Program-made: the position numbers and the translations under genes | Assembly (NCBI RefSeq): GCF_002355655.1 | Contig: NZ_AP017569.1 | Span: 1,488,001-1,552,000 of the forward strand | Direction: 5' to 3' | DNA: 64,000 bases | From: Halorubrum trapanicum | Lineage (GTDB): Archaea; Halobacteriota; Halobacteria; Halobacteriales; Haloferacaceae | Shown here: positions 46,572 to 55,733 of the stretch, in pieces | Layout: each line of letters opens with the position of its first letter | How positions within the stretch are numbered: position 1 is the first letter of the stretch | The notes under the pieces: model-generated | What the model was told of the DNA's origin: nothing | The model's input: the letters and a program-made list of their open reading frames with translations, nothing else | Database searches by the model: none

Positions 46572-46692
46572 TCGACTCTACGTGGGCGGGAGAACGGCAT
46601 ATATGACACGGTTCGACCGGTGGGACCGAATCCGGGGCCGGAGAAGCGGGACGGCGGCGGGAAAGGCGGGTCGAAACCGCCGATGGTCGGTG

Positions 46693-47043
46693 CTACAGCT
46701 TCTTTCGCGATACCTTCACGCCGGTGGGGGTGACGATGATCTGGTCGTCGCCCTTCTGGACGATGTCGCCGTCGACCTCCTGAACTACCTGGCGGAGCTC
46801 GTCGTAGACGTGTTCTATCGTCCGGTCCGACGTGGAGTGGCGGGTGATGTCCGCGATGACGAAGTCGCCGTCGTAGACGGCGTCTTTGATCGGGATGACG
46901 TCGCTCTGGTCGCCGATCTCGGCGAAGTGTACCTGCGTGCCCGTCTCCGCGTGCGCGTCGGCGAAGTCGTCCGTGTCGAGCTCGACGTAATCGTCGACGG
47001 AGCGGCTCCCACTCCCGCCGAGGATCTTGCTCATGATGCCCAT
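46693..47043 (-). CDS. sepF: cell division protein SepF
   Basis: Protein of 116 aa. It starts MGIMSKILGG, the membrane-binding amphipathic N-terminus, and continues with the SepF core (YVELDTDDFADAHAETGTQV, HFAEIGDQSDVIPIKDAVYD, GDFVIADITRHSTSD). In haloarchaea SepF anchors FtsZ at midcell (established in Haloferax). The start at 47043 retains the conserved MGIMSK. It lies between azf and mutS, not near ftsZ. Confidence 0.94.
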   Translation of the reverse strand: MGIMSKILGGSGSRSVDDYVELDTDDFADAHAETGTQVHFAEIGDQSDVIPIKDAVYDGDFVIADITRHSTSDRTIEHVYDELRQVVQEVDGDIVQKGDDQIIVTPTGVKVSRKKL

Positions 47044-47112
47044 ACACACCACACGACGAGGTTAGACATTAGTTCTTACGTCAGACGCACCCGCGTCCGT
47101 CCCGCACCGCGG

Positions 47113-49875
47113 TCAGTCGAGCCGCTCCTGCCACTCTTGGACCCGCGAGAGCAGCTCCACCGGCGGAGTCTCCGCGACGTCGACGTCGCTCAGCTCCTCG
47201 ATCACGGCGCGGGTCTCGGGGTCGAGCCGGTCGGCTTCGGCGGCCCCCGCGGTTTCGCCGGAGGGCGCCGGTTTCGACTCGGCGCCCGCCCCGTTGCGAC
47301 CCGCCCCGAGGTCGGGGGCGTCCGCCGCCGTCCCCTCGTCGCCGTCGCCGCCCTCCGCGAACGACCCGGACGAGAGGTCGAACACGACCTGCCGCGTGTC
47401 CCCCGCGCCGCCGCCCGGAACCTCGCCGGCGCCGTCTCCCCCGCTTCGCGAGCCGCGGGCCTCGATCGCCTTCTCTTCCCGGAGCCGGTCGAGGACCTCG
47501 TCCGCGCGGGAGACGACGGGGTCCGGGACGCCCGCGAGGTCGGCGACGTGGACGCCGTACGAGCGGTTCGTCGGACCGTCGCGGACGGTACGGAGGAACG
47601 TCACCTCGCCGTCGCGCTCGTCGACGGCGACGTGGACGTTCGCGACGCGCGGGAGGTGGTCCGCGAGCGTCGTCAGCTCGTGGTAGTGGGTGGCGAAGAG
47701 GGTGCGCGCGCGCACCTCGTTGTGGAGGTACTCCGTCGCGGCCCACGCGATGGAGATGCCGTCGTAGGTGGCGGTGCCGCGGCCGACCTCGTCGAGGATG
47801 ACCAGCGAGTCCTCCGTCGCCGAGTGGAGGATGTTTGACAGCTCCTGCATCTCGACCATGAACGTCGACCGGCCCTGCGCCAGCTCGTCGAGCGCGCCGA
47901 CGCGGGTGTAGATGCCGTCGACGAGCCCCACCTCGGCGGCGCGAGCGGGGACGAACGAGCCCGCCTGCGCGAGCAGCTGGATCAGCGCGGCCTGGCGCAT
48001 GTACGTCGACTTCCCGCTCATGTTCGGCCCGGTGACGATCAGGAAGCCGCGCTCGGCGTCGAGCCGGAGGTCGTTCGGGACGAAGTCGGTCGTCCCCTCG
48101 ACGACGGGGTGGCGCCCGGCCTCGACGTCGAGCCGACGCTCGTCGGTCAGCTCCGGGCGCGTCCAGTCGCGGCGGGCGGCGTGGGTCGCGAGCGAGGCGA
48201 GCGCGTCGAGCTCCGCGACCGCCCGCCCGGCGTCCTGAAGCAGCTCGGCGCGCTCGGCGACGCGCTCGCGCAGCTCCTCGAACAGCTCGTACTCCAAGTC
48301 GCCGCGCGCCTCCTCCAGGCGGAGGACCTCCCGCTCCTTCTCCGCTAACTCGTCGGTGACGAACCGCTTCGAGTTCTTCAGCGTCTTGATCTCGCGGTAG
48401 CCCTCGGGCACCTGGTCGGCGACCGACTTCCCGACCTGGATGTAGTAGCCGTCCGTCTTGTTGCGGTCGACGGTGACGTGGCTGAGCCCGTGCTTCCGCT
48501 TCTCGTGCTCGGCGAGCCCGTCGAGCCACGATTTTACCGATTCGTGGCGCTCGATCAGCTCGTCGAGCTCCTCGTCGTACCCCTCCTTCAGCAGTCCGCC
48601 GCCCGTCTTCGCCTTCGGCGGGTCCTCCGCGAGCGCCTCGGCGAGCTCCTCGCGCAGGTCGGCCGCGCGCTCGCGGTCGACGCGGTCGAGCACGGCCGCG
48701 GCGGGCGAGTCGGCGAGCGCGGTCCCCCCTATCGCGTCGGCGAGGTCCGGGAGCAGCGCGAGCGTGTCGCGGACCGAGAGGAGTTCGCGCGCGCCCGCGC
48801 TCCCGCTCGTCGTCCGCGCAGCGAGCCGTTCGAGGTCGTACGCGTCGCCGAGCACCTCCCGGATCCGGTCGCGCGCGAGCGCCGCGGACGCCAGCGCCTC
48901 GACCGCGTCGAGCCGGTCGGCGAGCGTCTCGCGGTCCCGGCGCGGGCGGGTGAGCCACTCTCGGAGCAGCCGGCCGCCGGCGGCCGTGACCGTGTGGTCG
49001 ACCGTGTCGAACAGCGAGCCGTCGGCGTCGCCTCGCATCGTCTCCGTGATCTCCAGGTTGCGCTGCGTGGTCGCGTCGACGTCGACCCGGTCGTCGGCGC
49101 CGTAGGCGGTGAGGCGGGTCATCGAGGCGAGCACGCCCGCGCCCGTCTCCTCGACGTACGAGAGGACCGCGCCCGCGGCCCGGACCGCGAGATCCGAGTC
49201 GAGCCCGACGCTGTCGGTCGTCTCCCGGCCGAACTGCTCGCGCACGGCGTGTCTCGCGCGACCCGTCGCGAACGCCTCCGCGTCGAACGCCGTCACGCGC
49301 CCCGAGAGGTCCTCGCGGACCGCCCCGAGGAGGTCGTCGTCGTTACGGACCTGGGGCCCCGGCAGGACCTCCGCCGGGTCGAACCGGTACAGCTCGGCGC
49401 GTAAGTCGCCGCCGTCGTCGACCGCCGTGGCGAGGAACCGCCCCGTGGTGACGTCGGCGAACGCGAGTCCGTAGGGGCCGTCGGCGTCGGAATCGCCCCC
49501 CTCCTCGCGCACCACGGCCGCGAGGTAGCGCGCGTCGTCGTCGCTCGTCTCCAGGACCGTGCCCGGCGTGACGACGCGGACGACCTCGCGGGCGTGGTCG
49601 CCGTCGTCGGTCTCGTACTGGTCGGCGACCGCGACCCGGTAGCCGCGCTCGACGAGGGCGTTCACGTACGGGGTCAGCTCCGACAGCGGCACGCCCGCCA
49701 TCGGGTACGACGAGCCGTGAGAGGACTTCTGCGAGATCGAGAGATCGAGCTCGTCCGCGACTAACTCCGCGTCGTCCGCGAAGAACTCGTAGAAGTCGCC
49801 GCACTGCATCGCGAGGACGTCCGCGTCCGTCTCCGCCTTGAGATCGAGGAACTCCCCGACGATCCCCGTTGCCAT
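47113..49875 (-). CDS. mutS: DNA mismatch repair protein MutS
   Basis: Protein of 920 aa. The mismatch-recognition domain begins MATGIVGEFLDLKAETDADV and includes the FYEFF motif (CGDFYEFFADDAEL), which supplies the wedge Phe and Glu. Then follow connector, core and clamp domains. The ATPase has Walker A GPNMSGKSTYMRQ and Walker B DEVGRGTATYDG. A linker rich in Gly/Asp/Ala (about residues 800-875) leads to a short C-terminal helix pair (YWER-like VQEWQERLD end). No mutL is adjacent. Confidence 0.96.
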   Translation of the reverse strand: MATGIVGEFLDLKAETDADVLAMQCGDFYEFFADDAELVADELDLSISQKSSHGSSYPMAGVPLSELTPYVNALVERGYRVAVADQYETDDGDHAREVVRVVTPGTVLETSDDDARYLAAVVREEGGDSDADGPYGLAFADVTTGRFLATAVDDGGDLRAELYRFDPAEVLPGPQVRNDDDLLGAVREDLSGRVTAFDAEAFATGRARHAVREQFGRETTDSVGLDSDLAVRAAGAVLSYVEETGAGVLASMTRLTAYGADDRVDVDATTQRNLEITETMRGDADGSLFDTVDHTVTAAGGRLLREWLTRPRRDRETLADRLDAVEALASAALARDRIREVLGDAYDLERLAARTTSGSAGARELLSVRDTLALLPDLADAIGGTALADSPAAAVLDRVDRERAADLREELAEALAEDPPKAKTGGGLLKEGYDEELDELIERHESVKSWLDGLAEHEKRKHGLSHVTVDRNKTDGYYIQVGKSVADQVPEGYREIKTLKNSKRFVTDELAEKEREVLRLEEARGDLEYELFEELRERVAERAELLQDAGRAVAELDALASLATHAARRDWTRPELTDERRLDVEAGRHPVVEGTTDFVPNDLRLDAERGFLIVTGPNMSGKSTYMRQAALIQLLAQAGSFVPARAAEVGLVDGIYTRVGALDELAQGRSTFMVEMQELSNILHSATEDSLVILDEVGRGTATYDGISIAWAATEYLHNEVRARTLFATHYHELTTLADHLPRVANVHVAVDERDGEVTFLRTVRDGPTNRSYGVHVADLAGVPDPVVSRADEVLDRLREEKAIEARGSRSGGDGAGEVPGGGAGDTRQVVFDLSSGSFAEGGDGDEGTAADAPDLGAGRNGAGAESKPAPSGETAGAAEADRLDPETRAVIEELSDVDVAETPPVELLSRVQEWQERLD

Positions 49876-49933
49876 ATGTCCGTACTCCCGCCGTGTGAGG
49901 GTAAAACCCTGCGGGTGTCGGGCCGAGCCGGAA

Positions 49934-50488
49934 CTACCCGACCCGGTTGCGGCGCGTCACCGTTCGGTGGACCAGACCGGAGACGCCGAACACGAGCGCG
50001 AAAAGCGTCGCGTACGCGTACCCCGAGACCGCGCCGAACGGGACGGTGCCGACCCACGCCGCCGTCGCCAGCAGCCCGCACACGACCGCGAGCCCGACGT
50101 AGTACTCGCCCCAGAGGATCTCGTTGTCCGAGACGATCTCCAGGTACACCTCCAGCTGCCGGCTCTCCTCGGTGAGCGAGACCAGTCCCCGGTCGGACTC
50201 GTAGTCGATGAAGCCGCTGGCGGCCAGCTTCGGGAGGTGTGACTGGTGAAGCGCCGTGTACACTCGCTTGCGCTGCTTGTACGTCACTTCGGGGATCTCG
50301 AGGTCGTTCTCCCACGCCGCCAGCTGCTCGGCGATGTCGCGGACGCGCGCCTCGGTGCCGTTAGCCTTCAGATACTTGATCACGTTCCGACGTCGTCGGT
50401 TGCTCAGGGCCGTGAACACCTCGTCGCGCGACGGACTCTCCGCGTCGGCGGGCGAGGGCTCGTCCGACCCAATGAGTTGCGGTGTCAT
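49934..50488 (-). CDS. winged-helix regulator with C-terminal membrane segments (DUF7344-like), copy 1
   Basis: Protein of 184 aa. Residues about 20-115 form a winged helix: DEVFTALSNRRRRNVIKYLK, EVTYKQRKRVYTALHQSHLP and KLAASGFIDYESDRGLVSLT. Two membrane segments follow (YYVGLAVVCGLLATAAWV and AYATLFALVFGVSGLVH), so it is a membrane-tethered DNA-binding protein. A second, related gene lies at 51760. Both are leftward and flank the beginning of the surface-fibre-like cluster, suggesting that they control it (inference). Confidence 0.8.
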   Translation of the reverse strand: MTPQLIGSDEPSPADAESPSRDEVFTALSNRRRRNVIKYLKANGTEARVRDIAEQLAAWENDLEIPEVTYKQRKRVYTALHQSHLPKLAASGFIDYESDRGLVSLTEESRQLEVYLEIVSDNEILWGEYYVGLAVVCGLLATAAWVGTVPFGAVSGYAYATLFALVFGVSGLVHRTVTRRNRVG

Positions 50489-50796
50489 GACTCACCCATT
50501 TGAATTGAGAACGCATTGTCCTGACATTACATATCACTTTCTATTAATACAGCAGTAGCGGCGGTCGCAATAAATTTCGGGTCGAAAAAGACACAAAAAC
50601 TATTTTGGAGCCCATATAATGGATATTTATAAATGGATATTCTATCGGGAAAAGATTTTGTCAATAAAATTATTTTTCTATGACAATCAGATCGGGATGA
50701 GACCCGCGGCGTCGGTGGCTGATCCGCGGCAGCAGTAGGGGGCGCACGCGGCGGTAGGCGGCGCATACATACGCGGATAGGCGCCGTTCGAGCGGT
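50489..50796. promoter_or_regulatory. AT-rich divergent promoter region
   Basis: About 300 bp between divergent genes. From about 50510 to 50695 the base composition is strongly AT-rich, with CATATAATGG, TATTTATAAATGG and CAATAAAATTATTTTTC, in sharp contrast with flanking DNA. At 50761-50771 the motif GCGCATACATA lies about 26-36 bp upstream of the ATG at 50797 and is the likely core promoter of that gene. Confidence 0.55.
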
Positions 50797-51693
50797 ATGA
50801 ACGCGTCACGAAACACGATCACCGATCGCCTCCGACGACCCGCGCGCGTCGCCGTCGACCGACTCCGACAGCCCGAGTACACCGGAGAGAACCGCTGTCT
50901 CCCCTGTACGATCGTCAACGTCGGGATCGCGGCGGTCGGGGCGACCGCGGTGGCCGCAGTCGGTGCGCCGCTCCTCGGCGCGGCCGGGTTCGGCGCCGCG
51001 CTCGCAGCGATCTGGCTTCGCGGCTACCTGGTACCGGGTACGCCCGAACTCACGAGGCGGTACCTCCCCGAGCGCGTCCTCGCGCTGTTCGGGAAAACGC
51101 CCGGTTCGAGGGTGACAGCCGCCCGTCAGTCGGGCGAGGTCGATCCGGAGACGTACCTGCTCGACGCCGACGTCCTCGTCGAGACGCCCGCCGGCGACGA
51201 CTTCGCGTTCGCGCCCGAGTTCGCGTCGGCGTGGCGGGCGGCGGCGACGGGCGAGCCGAGGGACGCTGGCAGCGACGGGAACCGAAGCGACCGCGACGAC
51301 GTGGCGGCGCTCGCGACGCTCACCGGGATCGACACCGACGAGCTGGCGATCGACTGGTACGAGGGCGTCGGGCTCGCGTACGCGGGCGACGAGAAGATCG
51401 GCCACTGGGAGTCGCGCGCGGCGTTCCGGGCGGACGTCGCGGCCGACCGCGTGCTGACGGCGACCCGCGACGACTGGACGACGCTGGCGCTCGCGGACCG
51501 CAGCGCGGTGCTCGGCGCGCTCAGGCTGTTCGTCGATGAGTGTCCGAGCTGCGCCGGCGAAGTCGGGCTGGAAGAGCGCGTCGTCGAGTCCTGCTGTTCG
51601 AGCTACGACGTGGTCGCCGGACGATGCGCCGGCTGCGACGCGCGGCTGTTCGAGCTGCGGCTGCCGGAGTCGGTCGCGGCCGCCGCCGAGTAG
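50797..51693 (+). CDS. membrane protein with CxxC motifs, function unknown
   Basis: Protein of 298 aa. An N-terminal CLPC motif (residues 34-37) directly precedes two membrane segments (TIVNVGIAAVGATAVAAVGA and LLGAAGFGAALAAIWLRGYL). A soluble domain follows, and the C-terminal 50 residues hold a zinc-ribbon-like set: CPSC, then CC, then CAGC. The layout suggests a metal-binding or redox-active membrane protein. It is divergent from DUF7344-like copy 1 and convergent with copy 2. Confidence 0.75.
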   Translation: MNASRNTITDRLRRPARVAVDRLRQPEYTGENRCLPCTIVNVGIAAVGATAVAAVGAPLLGAAGFGAALAAIWLRGYLVPGTPELTRRYLPERVLALFGKTPGSRVTAARQSGEVDPETYLLDADVLVETPAGDDFAFAPEFASAWRAAATGEPRDAGSDGNRSDRDDVAALATLTGIDTDELAIDWYEGVGLAYAGDEKIGHWESRAAFRADVAADRVLTATRDDWTTLALADRSAVLGALRLFVDECPSCAGEVGLEERVVESCCSSYDVVAGRCAGCDARLFELRLPESVAAAAE

Positions 51694-51759
51694 GGGAGGC
51701 CGACAGTTCGGATAGGAGAGCGGAGTACGACGGAGAGGGAGTCAGTTTTTCGAGCCCAG

Positions 51760-52290
51760 TCACCGGAGCCGAAGCTGCCGCAGCACCGAGAAGCGGTTGA
51801 CCCACAGCTGGACCGCGCTGGCGGCGGCGAAGGCGCCGAGACCGAGGCTGGTCCAGAGGACCGGGTCGACGGCCGACACGAGCGGGACGTCGAGGAGCGC
51901 CGCGAGCACGACGAGCAGCGAGCCCACGGCGAGCGCGCGGTAGAGTTCCGACCACGTCGCGCCGCCGGGCGCGAGGACCTCCGTGTAGAGCCGCACGTCG
52001 CGCGCGCGGCGAGAGAGCTCGATGGTCTGCGTCTCGCGGTCGTACGCTATCACGCCCGCGTCCGCCAGCTTCGGCAGGTGCGTCTGGACGAGCGACGTGT
52101 ACACGCTCTCGCGACAGCGCTTCGGCGGGGGCGTCTCGCCCGTCTCGCGGCCCGCGACGAGCGTCGACAGCTCGTTGACCGAGACCGTCCCGCCGACGGC
52201 GCCGAGCTGTTCGATGGCGCGCCGTCGGCGCTCGTTCGCGAGGATGGTATACACCTGTTCGGCCGGAAGTACGTCGTTGCGGAGTTTCAT
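51760..52290 (-). CDS. winged-helix regulator with C-terminal membrane segments (DUF7344-like), copy 2
   Basis: Protein of 176 aa, parallel in layout to the protein at 49934. The winged helix reads AEQVYTILANERRRRAIEQL, KRCRESVYTSLVQTHLPKLA and DAGVIAYDRETQTIELSRRA, then two membrane segments (ALAVGSLLVVLAALLDVPLV and WTSLGLGAFAAASAVQLWV). It is divergent from the first SipW-substrate gene. The motif GCGCATACATA at 52360-52370 on its strand is a likely promoter with a leader of about 40 nt. Confidence 0.8.
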   Translation of the reverse strand: MKLRNDVLPAEQVYTILANERRRRAIEQLGAVGGTVSVNELSTLVAGRETGETPPPKRCRESVYTSLVQTHLPKLADAGVIAYDRETQTIELSRRARDVRLYTEVLAPGGATWSELYRALAVGSLLVVLAALLDVPLVSAVDPVLWTSLGLGAFAAASAVQLWVNRFSVLRQLRLR

Positions 52291-52684
52291 GGAGTGGGAT
52301 CCGGGCGGCCGCGCTCGGCGGCACCCGAGTTCTGTCGTCCACTGCGTCGGACGGAGGTATATGTATGCGCTCGCTACCCGGGGAAGCGGCCGATCGAGGG
52401 AAGAGGGTACGAGCAGCTTGTCGGATCCGACACGTCGAGTACGGTTCTCGTACCGGGTTCGGGGGCGACAGTACGGAACGCCGGCGGGCGAGATCGCTTC
52501 CGGTAGGACCACCGAACCGTCCGTCGAACGAGACCGTTGACCGGTTTCGTGAGACGTTCTACCGGCTGGAATCGTCCGTTCGACGGTGACGTGGGAACGC
52601 GTAACTAGGTGGGTGTCCCTCGGAGGAGGAAGTAACCGATTCGGTCAGCCCATCGCGGACGGGGGGCGAGTCGGGGGAGAAACC
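52291..52684. other. divergent promoter region of the surface-fibre-like cluster
   Basis: About 390 bp without a gene between the DUF7344-like regulator and the first SipW-cognate substrate. Contains the GCGCATACATA motif on the minus strand (52360-52370). A purine-rich GGAGGAGG near 52622 lies 60 bp upstream of the 52685 start. No convincing TATA box for the rightward gene was found. Confidence 0.4.
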
Positions 52685-54169
52685 ATGAGCCAAGACACAA
52701 ACGACAAAATCGGACTCTCGCGGCGCAAGGTGCTGGCCGGCCTCGGCGCGGTCGGCGTGGCCTCCGCGGGCGCGGGACTCGGCACCACGGCGTACTTCAA
52801 CGACACGGAGACGTTCGAGGGCAACACGCTCACCGCGGGCGAGCTGGACCTGAAGCTGGACTACAAGTCGACGTACCTCGGCGGTCCCGGGCGTCTCGAA
52901 GACGTCCAGTCGATGGGCTACCCGGACGCCGAGGAGCTCGGCGACGGGCGGTACCTGCTCGATCAGGCGCCCAGCCCCGCGGACATGCAGGCGTGGGAGG
53001 ACCTTGTTACGGGAGAGGAGTTCGATTTCTGTTCGCCCGAGGCGGACGAGTTCCTCGTCAACGGTGACGGGATCCCGGTGTTCACGCTTGACGACGTGAA
53101 GCCCGGCGACTCCGGCGAGGTCACGATCAGTATCCACATCTGTGACAACCCCGCGTTCCTCTACCTCGCGGGCGAGCTGTCCCAGGCGGAGAACGGGCAG
53201 TCCGAGCCCGAGGCGGACGAGGACGACACGCCCGGGCAAGGCGATCTCGCCGACGCAATCGAGGTCTGCGTCTGGTACGACGAGGACTGCGACAACGTGT
53301 ACGAGCCCACGGGCACGGGCCAGCAGCAGGAGCTGGAAGTCGCCTTAGTCAGCGACGTCTCCGGCTCGATGAGCGGTTCGATCGACGACCTCCAGGCCGC
53401 CGCGAACGGGTTCGTCGACAACCTCTCTGCCCCGGACGAGGCCGCCGCGATCTCGTTCAACAGCTCCGCGTCGCTCGACCAAGAGCTGACCACGAACTAC
53501 CAGGCCGTCAAGGACGCCATCAACGCCTACAGCGACGGTGGCGGCACGAGCATCGACCTAGGTATCGACGTTGGTGCGGACGAGCTCCTCAACGGGAGCA
53601 ACGCCACCCCCGGCGCCTCGAAAGTGATGATCCTGCTGAGCGACGGGAACTCCAGCGCCAGCGCCGCGAACGCCGCGGCGGACGCCGCGAAGAACGCGGG
53701 CATCCGCATCTTCACGATCGCACTCGGGAGCGCGAACACCTCGCTGCTCCAGAGCCTCGCGAGTTCGCCAGACGACGCTTTCGTCGCGCCCGACCCGTCC
53801 GACCTCGACACCGTCTACGCCGAGATCGCCCAGATCGTCCTCGCGGGCGAACAGAAGATCCTCTCGGGCACGATGAGCGAGGTCTTCGCGGAGCTGGCCG
53901 ACGGCGAGGCGCTCGACGGCAACCGCCAGGAGGAGGGTCGGCAGCCGTACCCCGGCGCGACCACCCAGTGTATCGGTTTCGAGTGGACGCTCCCGGCGGA
54001 GGTCGGCAACGAGATCCAGACCGACTCCGTGAGCTTCGATCTCGCCGTCTACGCCGAGCAGTCGCGGCACAACGACAATCCCCAGGTGGCGTTCAACGGG
54101 ACCGACGTGAACAGCACCAGCCCCGGTCCCGCACCCAACGGCACCGGCAACATGAGCGGTCAGAACTAG
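52685..54169 (+). CDS. SipW-cognate (TasA/camelysin-like) secreted protein with inserted von Willebrand A domain
   Basis: Protein of 494 aa. The N-terminus combines a twin-arginine motif (LSRRKVLAGLGAVGVASAGA) with the SipW-cognate pattern TTAYFNDTETFEGNTLTAGE, after which the mature protein starts. A beta-rich TasA-like domain follows (to about residue 206: DVKPGDSGEVTISIHICDN, AIEVCVWYDEDCDN). A vWA domain is inserted at about 218-388, with MIDAS residues D224, S226, S228, T288 and D320. The TasA-like fold then resumes with ILSGTMSEVFAELADG and DSVSFDLAVYAEQSRHND. It is probably exported folded and trimmed by the SipW peptidase at 59881. Confidence 0.85.
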   Translation: MSQDTNDKIGLSRRKVLAGLGAVGVASAGAGLGTTAYFNDTETFEGNTLTAGELDLKLDYKSTYLGGPGRLEDVQSMGYPDAEELGDGRYLLDQAPSPADMQAWEDLVTGEEFDFCSPEADEFLVNGDGIPVFTLDDVKPGDSGEVTISIHICDNPAFLYLAGELSQAENGQSEPEADEDDTPGQGDLADAIEVCVWYDEDCDNVYEPTGTGQQQELEVALVSDVSGSMSGSIDDLQAAANGFVDNLSAPDEAAAISFNSSASLDQELTTNYQAVKDAINAYSDGGGTSIDLGIDVGADELLNGSNATPGASKVMILLSDGNSSASAANAAADAAKNAGIRIFTIALGSANTSLLQSLASSPDDAFVAPDPSDLDTVYAEIAQIVLAGEQKILSGTMSEVFAELADGEALDGNRQEEGRQPYPGATTQCIGFEWTLPAEVGNEIQTDSVSFDLAVYAEQSRHNDNPQVAFNGTDVNSTSPGPAPNGTGNMSGQN

Positions 54170-54269
54170 CTCCTCGGAGCGACGCGGCCCCGGACGACGA
54201 GACACGTCCGGTTCCCGGCTCGGCGCCTTCGGGCGGCCGACGCGGCGGTTCGCGACCGCCGCCGGGAGT

Positions 54270-54281
54270 TCCCTTCGGGGA
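54270..54281 (+). promoter_or_regulatory. UUCG-loop hairpin before the 54291 gene
   Basis: TCCCTTCGGGGA forms a 4-bp stem with a stable TTCG tetraloop, ending exactly 9 nt before the ATG at 54291. An identical hairpin is found at the same distance before 55734. A larger GGCGGT/ACCGCC hairpin lies just upstream. It may affect mRNA stability or translation. Confidence 0.55.
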
Positions 54282-54290
54282 TGATACACA

Positions 54291-55619
54291 ATGAACGACG
54301 ACAAAATCGGACTATCGCGGCGCAAGATGCTGGTCGGACTCGGTGCGGTCGGCGTGGCCTCGGCGGGCGCGGGCCTCGGCACCACGGCGTACTTCAACGA
54401 CACGGAGACGTTCGTGAACAACGAGCTGACGGCCGGCTCGCTCGACCTGTTCGTCCACGTCGACTACTCCGAGGACCAGGGCAGCTACGCGCAGTACTCC
54501 ACGGAGCCCGGCACCTACGTCGACGGGAACGTCGTCGGGATCGAGGGCCAGCAGATCGAGGGCGAGCCCCTCAGCATCCAGGTCTCCGACCTGAAGCCCG
54601 GCGACTCCGGCGAGGGCGAGTTCTGCTTCTCGATCGTCGACAACCCCGCGTACATGTGGATGTGCGGTGAGCTGACCGCGAACGACGAGAACGGAATGAC
54701 CGAACCCGAGATGGACGACGACGACACGCCCGACGAGGGCGAACTCGCCGACGCGATGCAGGTGACCGTCTCGTACTGTACCGACGACGGCGACGGCGGC
54801 AACGAAATCGGCGACGAGATCGTCTCCGGCTCGCTGGCGGAGGTCATGCTCGCGCTCCAAGCCGGCGTCCCGCTGTCCAGCGACGGTGACGCGAACGCGC
54901 CGCTCGCGGACCGCCCCACCTTCGATGGCGTCACCGAGGCGTTCACCGACGGAGAACCGAACGTCGACGAGCAGTGCGTCTGCTTCACCTGGGAGGTACC
55001 GACGAGCGTCGAAAACGAGATCCAGACGGACTCGGTCATGTTCGACTTCGAGTTCTACGCGGTCCAGGCTCGCCACAACGACGGGGCGCACAACCCCTGC
55101 GTCGACGAGACCGTCGTCACGGCGTACGACAACAGCTGGAAGGGCCAGACGCTCGGCAACCCCACCGAGGGGAACGTCTACACCAGCGTCTCGTTCGGCC
55201 AGAATCAGACCGTTCTGAGCTTCGCGTTCGCCGACGACGGCGACGGGGTCGACTTCCTCGACACGGCGGACTACTCCAGCACGAATCTCCCCGTGGCGGT
55301 CGACGCGGACGACGACGGCACGCACGACTGGCAGGTCATCTGGCAGCCCAACGCCGGGTTCCCGGACGCCCCGTTCGGATACAAGGAGAACAACAGTGGC
55401 AGCTACGGTCCGGCTCAGCCGCTTCCGGCCGGCTTCTCGGCGGCGAAGGTCGGGAACACGATCGTGTTCGGGATCCCGAATAGCGAGATCGGCTCGACGT
55501 TCCGGCTGCTCGGATACGGCAGCACCGGCGGCGAGGGACCCATCGCGGAGGTCAACGTGGACCCCTCGCTGGGCCCGGACTTCTACAACAGCGCGAACGC
55601 GATCGAGTTCAGCGACTGA
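54291..55619 (+). CDS. SipW-cognate (TasA/camelysin-like) secreted protein
   Basis: Protein of 442 aa. Tat motif LSRRKMLVGLGAVG and SipW-cognate pattern TTAYFNDTETFVNNELTAGS. The TasA-like domain (about residues 50-265) matches the neighbours: LKPGDSGEGEFCFSIVDNPA, ELADAMQVTVSYC and SVMFDFEFYAVQARHND, but has no vWA insert; the equivalent loop is only about ten residues. The C-terminal part (about 265-442) is an extra beta-rich domain unlike its neighbours (GNTIVFGIPNSEIGSTFRLL). It may be the plain fibre subunit while the vWA versions are decorated subunits (inference). Confidence 0.82.
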   Translation: MNDDKIGLSRRKMLVGLGAVGVASAGAGLGTTAYFNDTETFVNNELTAGSLDLFVHVDYSEDQGSYAQYSTEPGTYVDGNVVGIEGQQIEGEPLSIQVSDLKPGDSGEGEFCFSIVDNPAYMWMCGELTANDENGMTEPEMDDDDTPDEGELADAMQVTVSYCTDDGDGGNEIGDEIVSGSLAEVMLALQAGVPLSSDGDANAPLADRPTFDGVTEAFTDGEPNVDEQCVCFTWEVPTSVENEIQTDSVMFDFEFYAVQARHNDGAHNPCVDETVVTAYDNSWKGQTLGNPTEGNVYTSVSFGQNQTVLSFAFADDGDGVDFLDTADYSSTNLPVAVDADDDGTHDWQVIWQPNAGFPDAPFGYKENNSGSYGPAQPLPAGFSAAKVGNTIVFGIPNSEIGSTFRLLGYGSTGGEGPIAEVNVDPSLGPDFYNSANAIEFSD

Positions 55620-55712
55620 TGTGCTGACGACGCCGCTCGAAGCGGCGTGACCGCCTCCCACCCCGGACCCGCGCGGGCGGCCGGGACGACGGTTCGACCC
55701 CGTCGGTGGGAC

Positions 55713-55724
55713 TCCCTTCGGGGA
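55713..55724 (+). promoter_or_regulatory. UUCG-loop hairpin before the 55734 gene
   Basis: Same TCCCTTCGGGGA as at 54270, again ending 9 nt before the start codon. Directly upstream is CGACGG/CCGTCG, a second hairpin parallel in position to that at the 54291 gene. Confidence 0.55.
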
Positions 55725-55733
55725 ATTACACTC

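Noticed and set aside
52365-52589. Short ORF upstream of the first SipW substrate
   Set aside because: Arg/Ser-rich, no start-proximal promoter, and it overlaps the divergent promoter region; no protein-like pattern.
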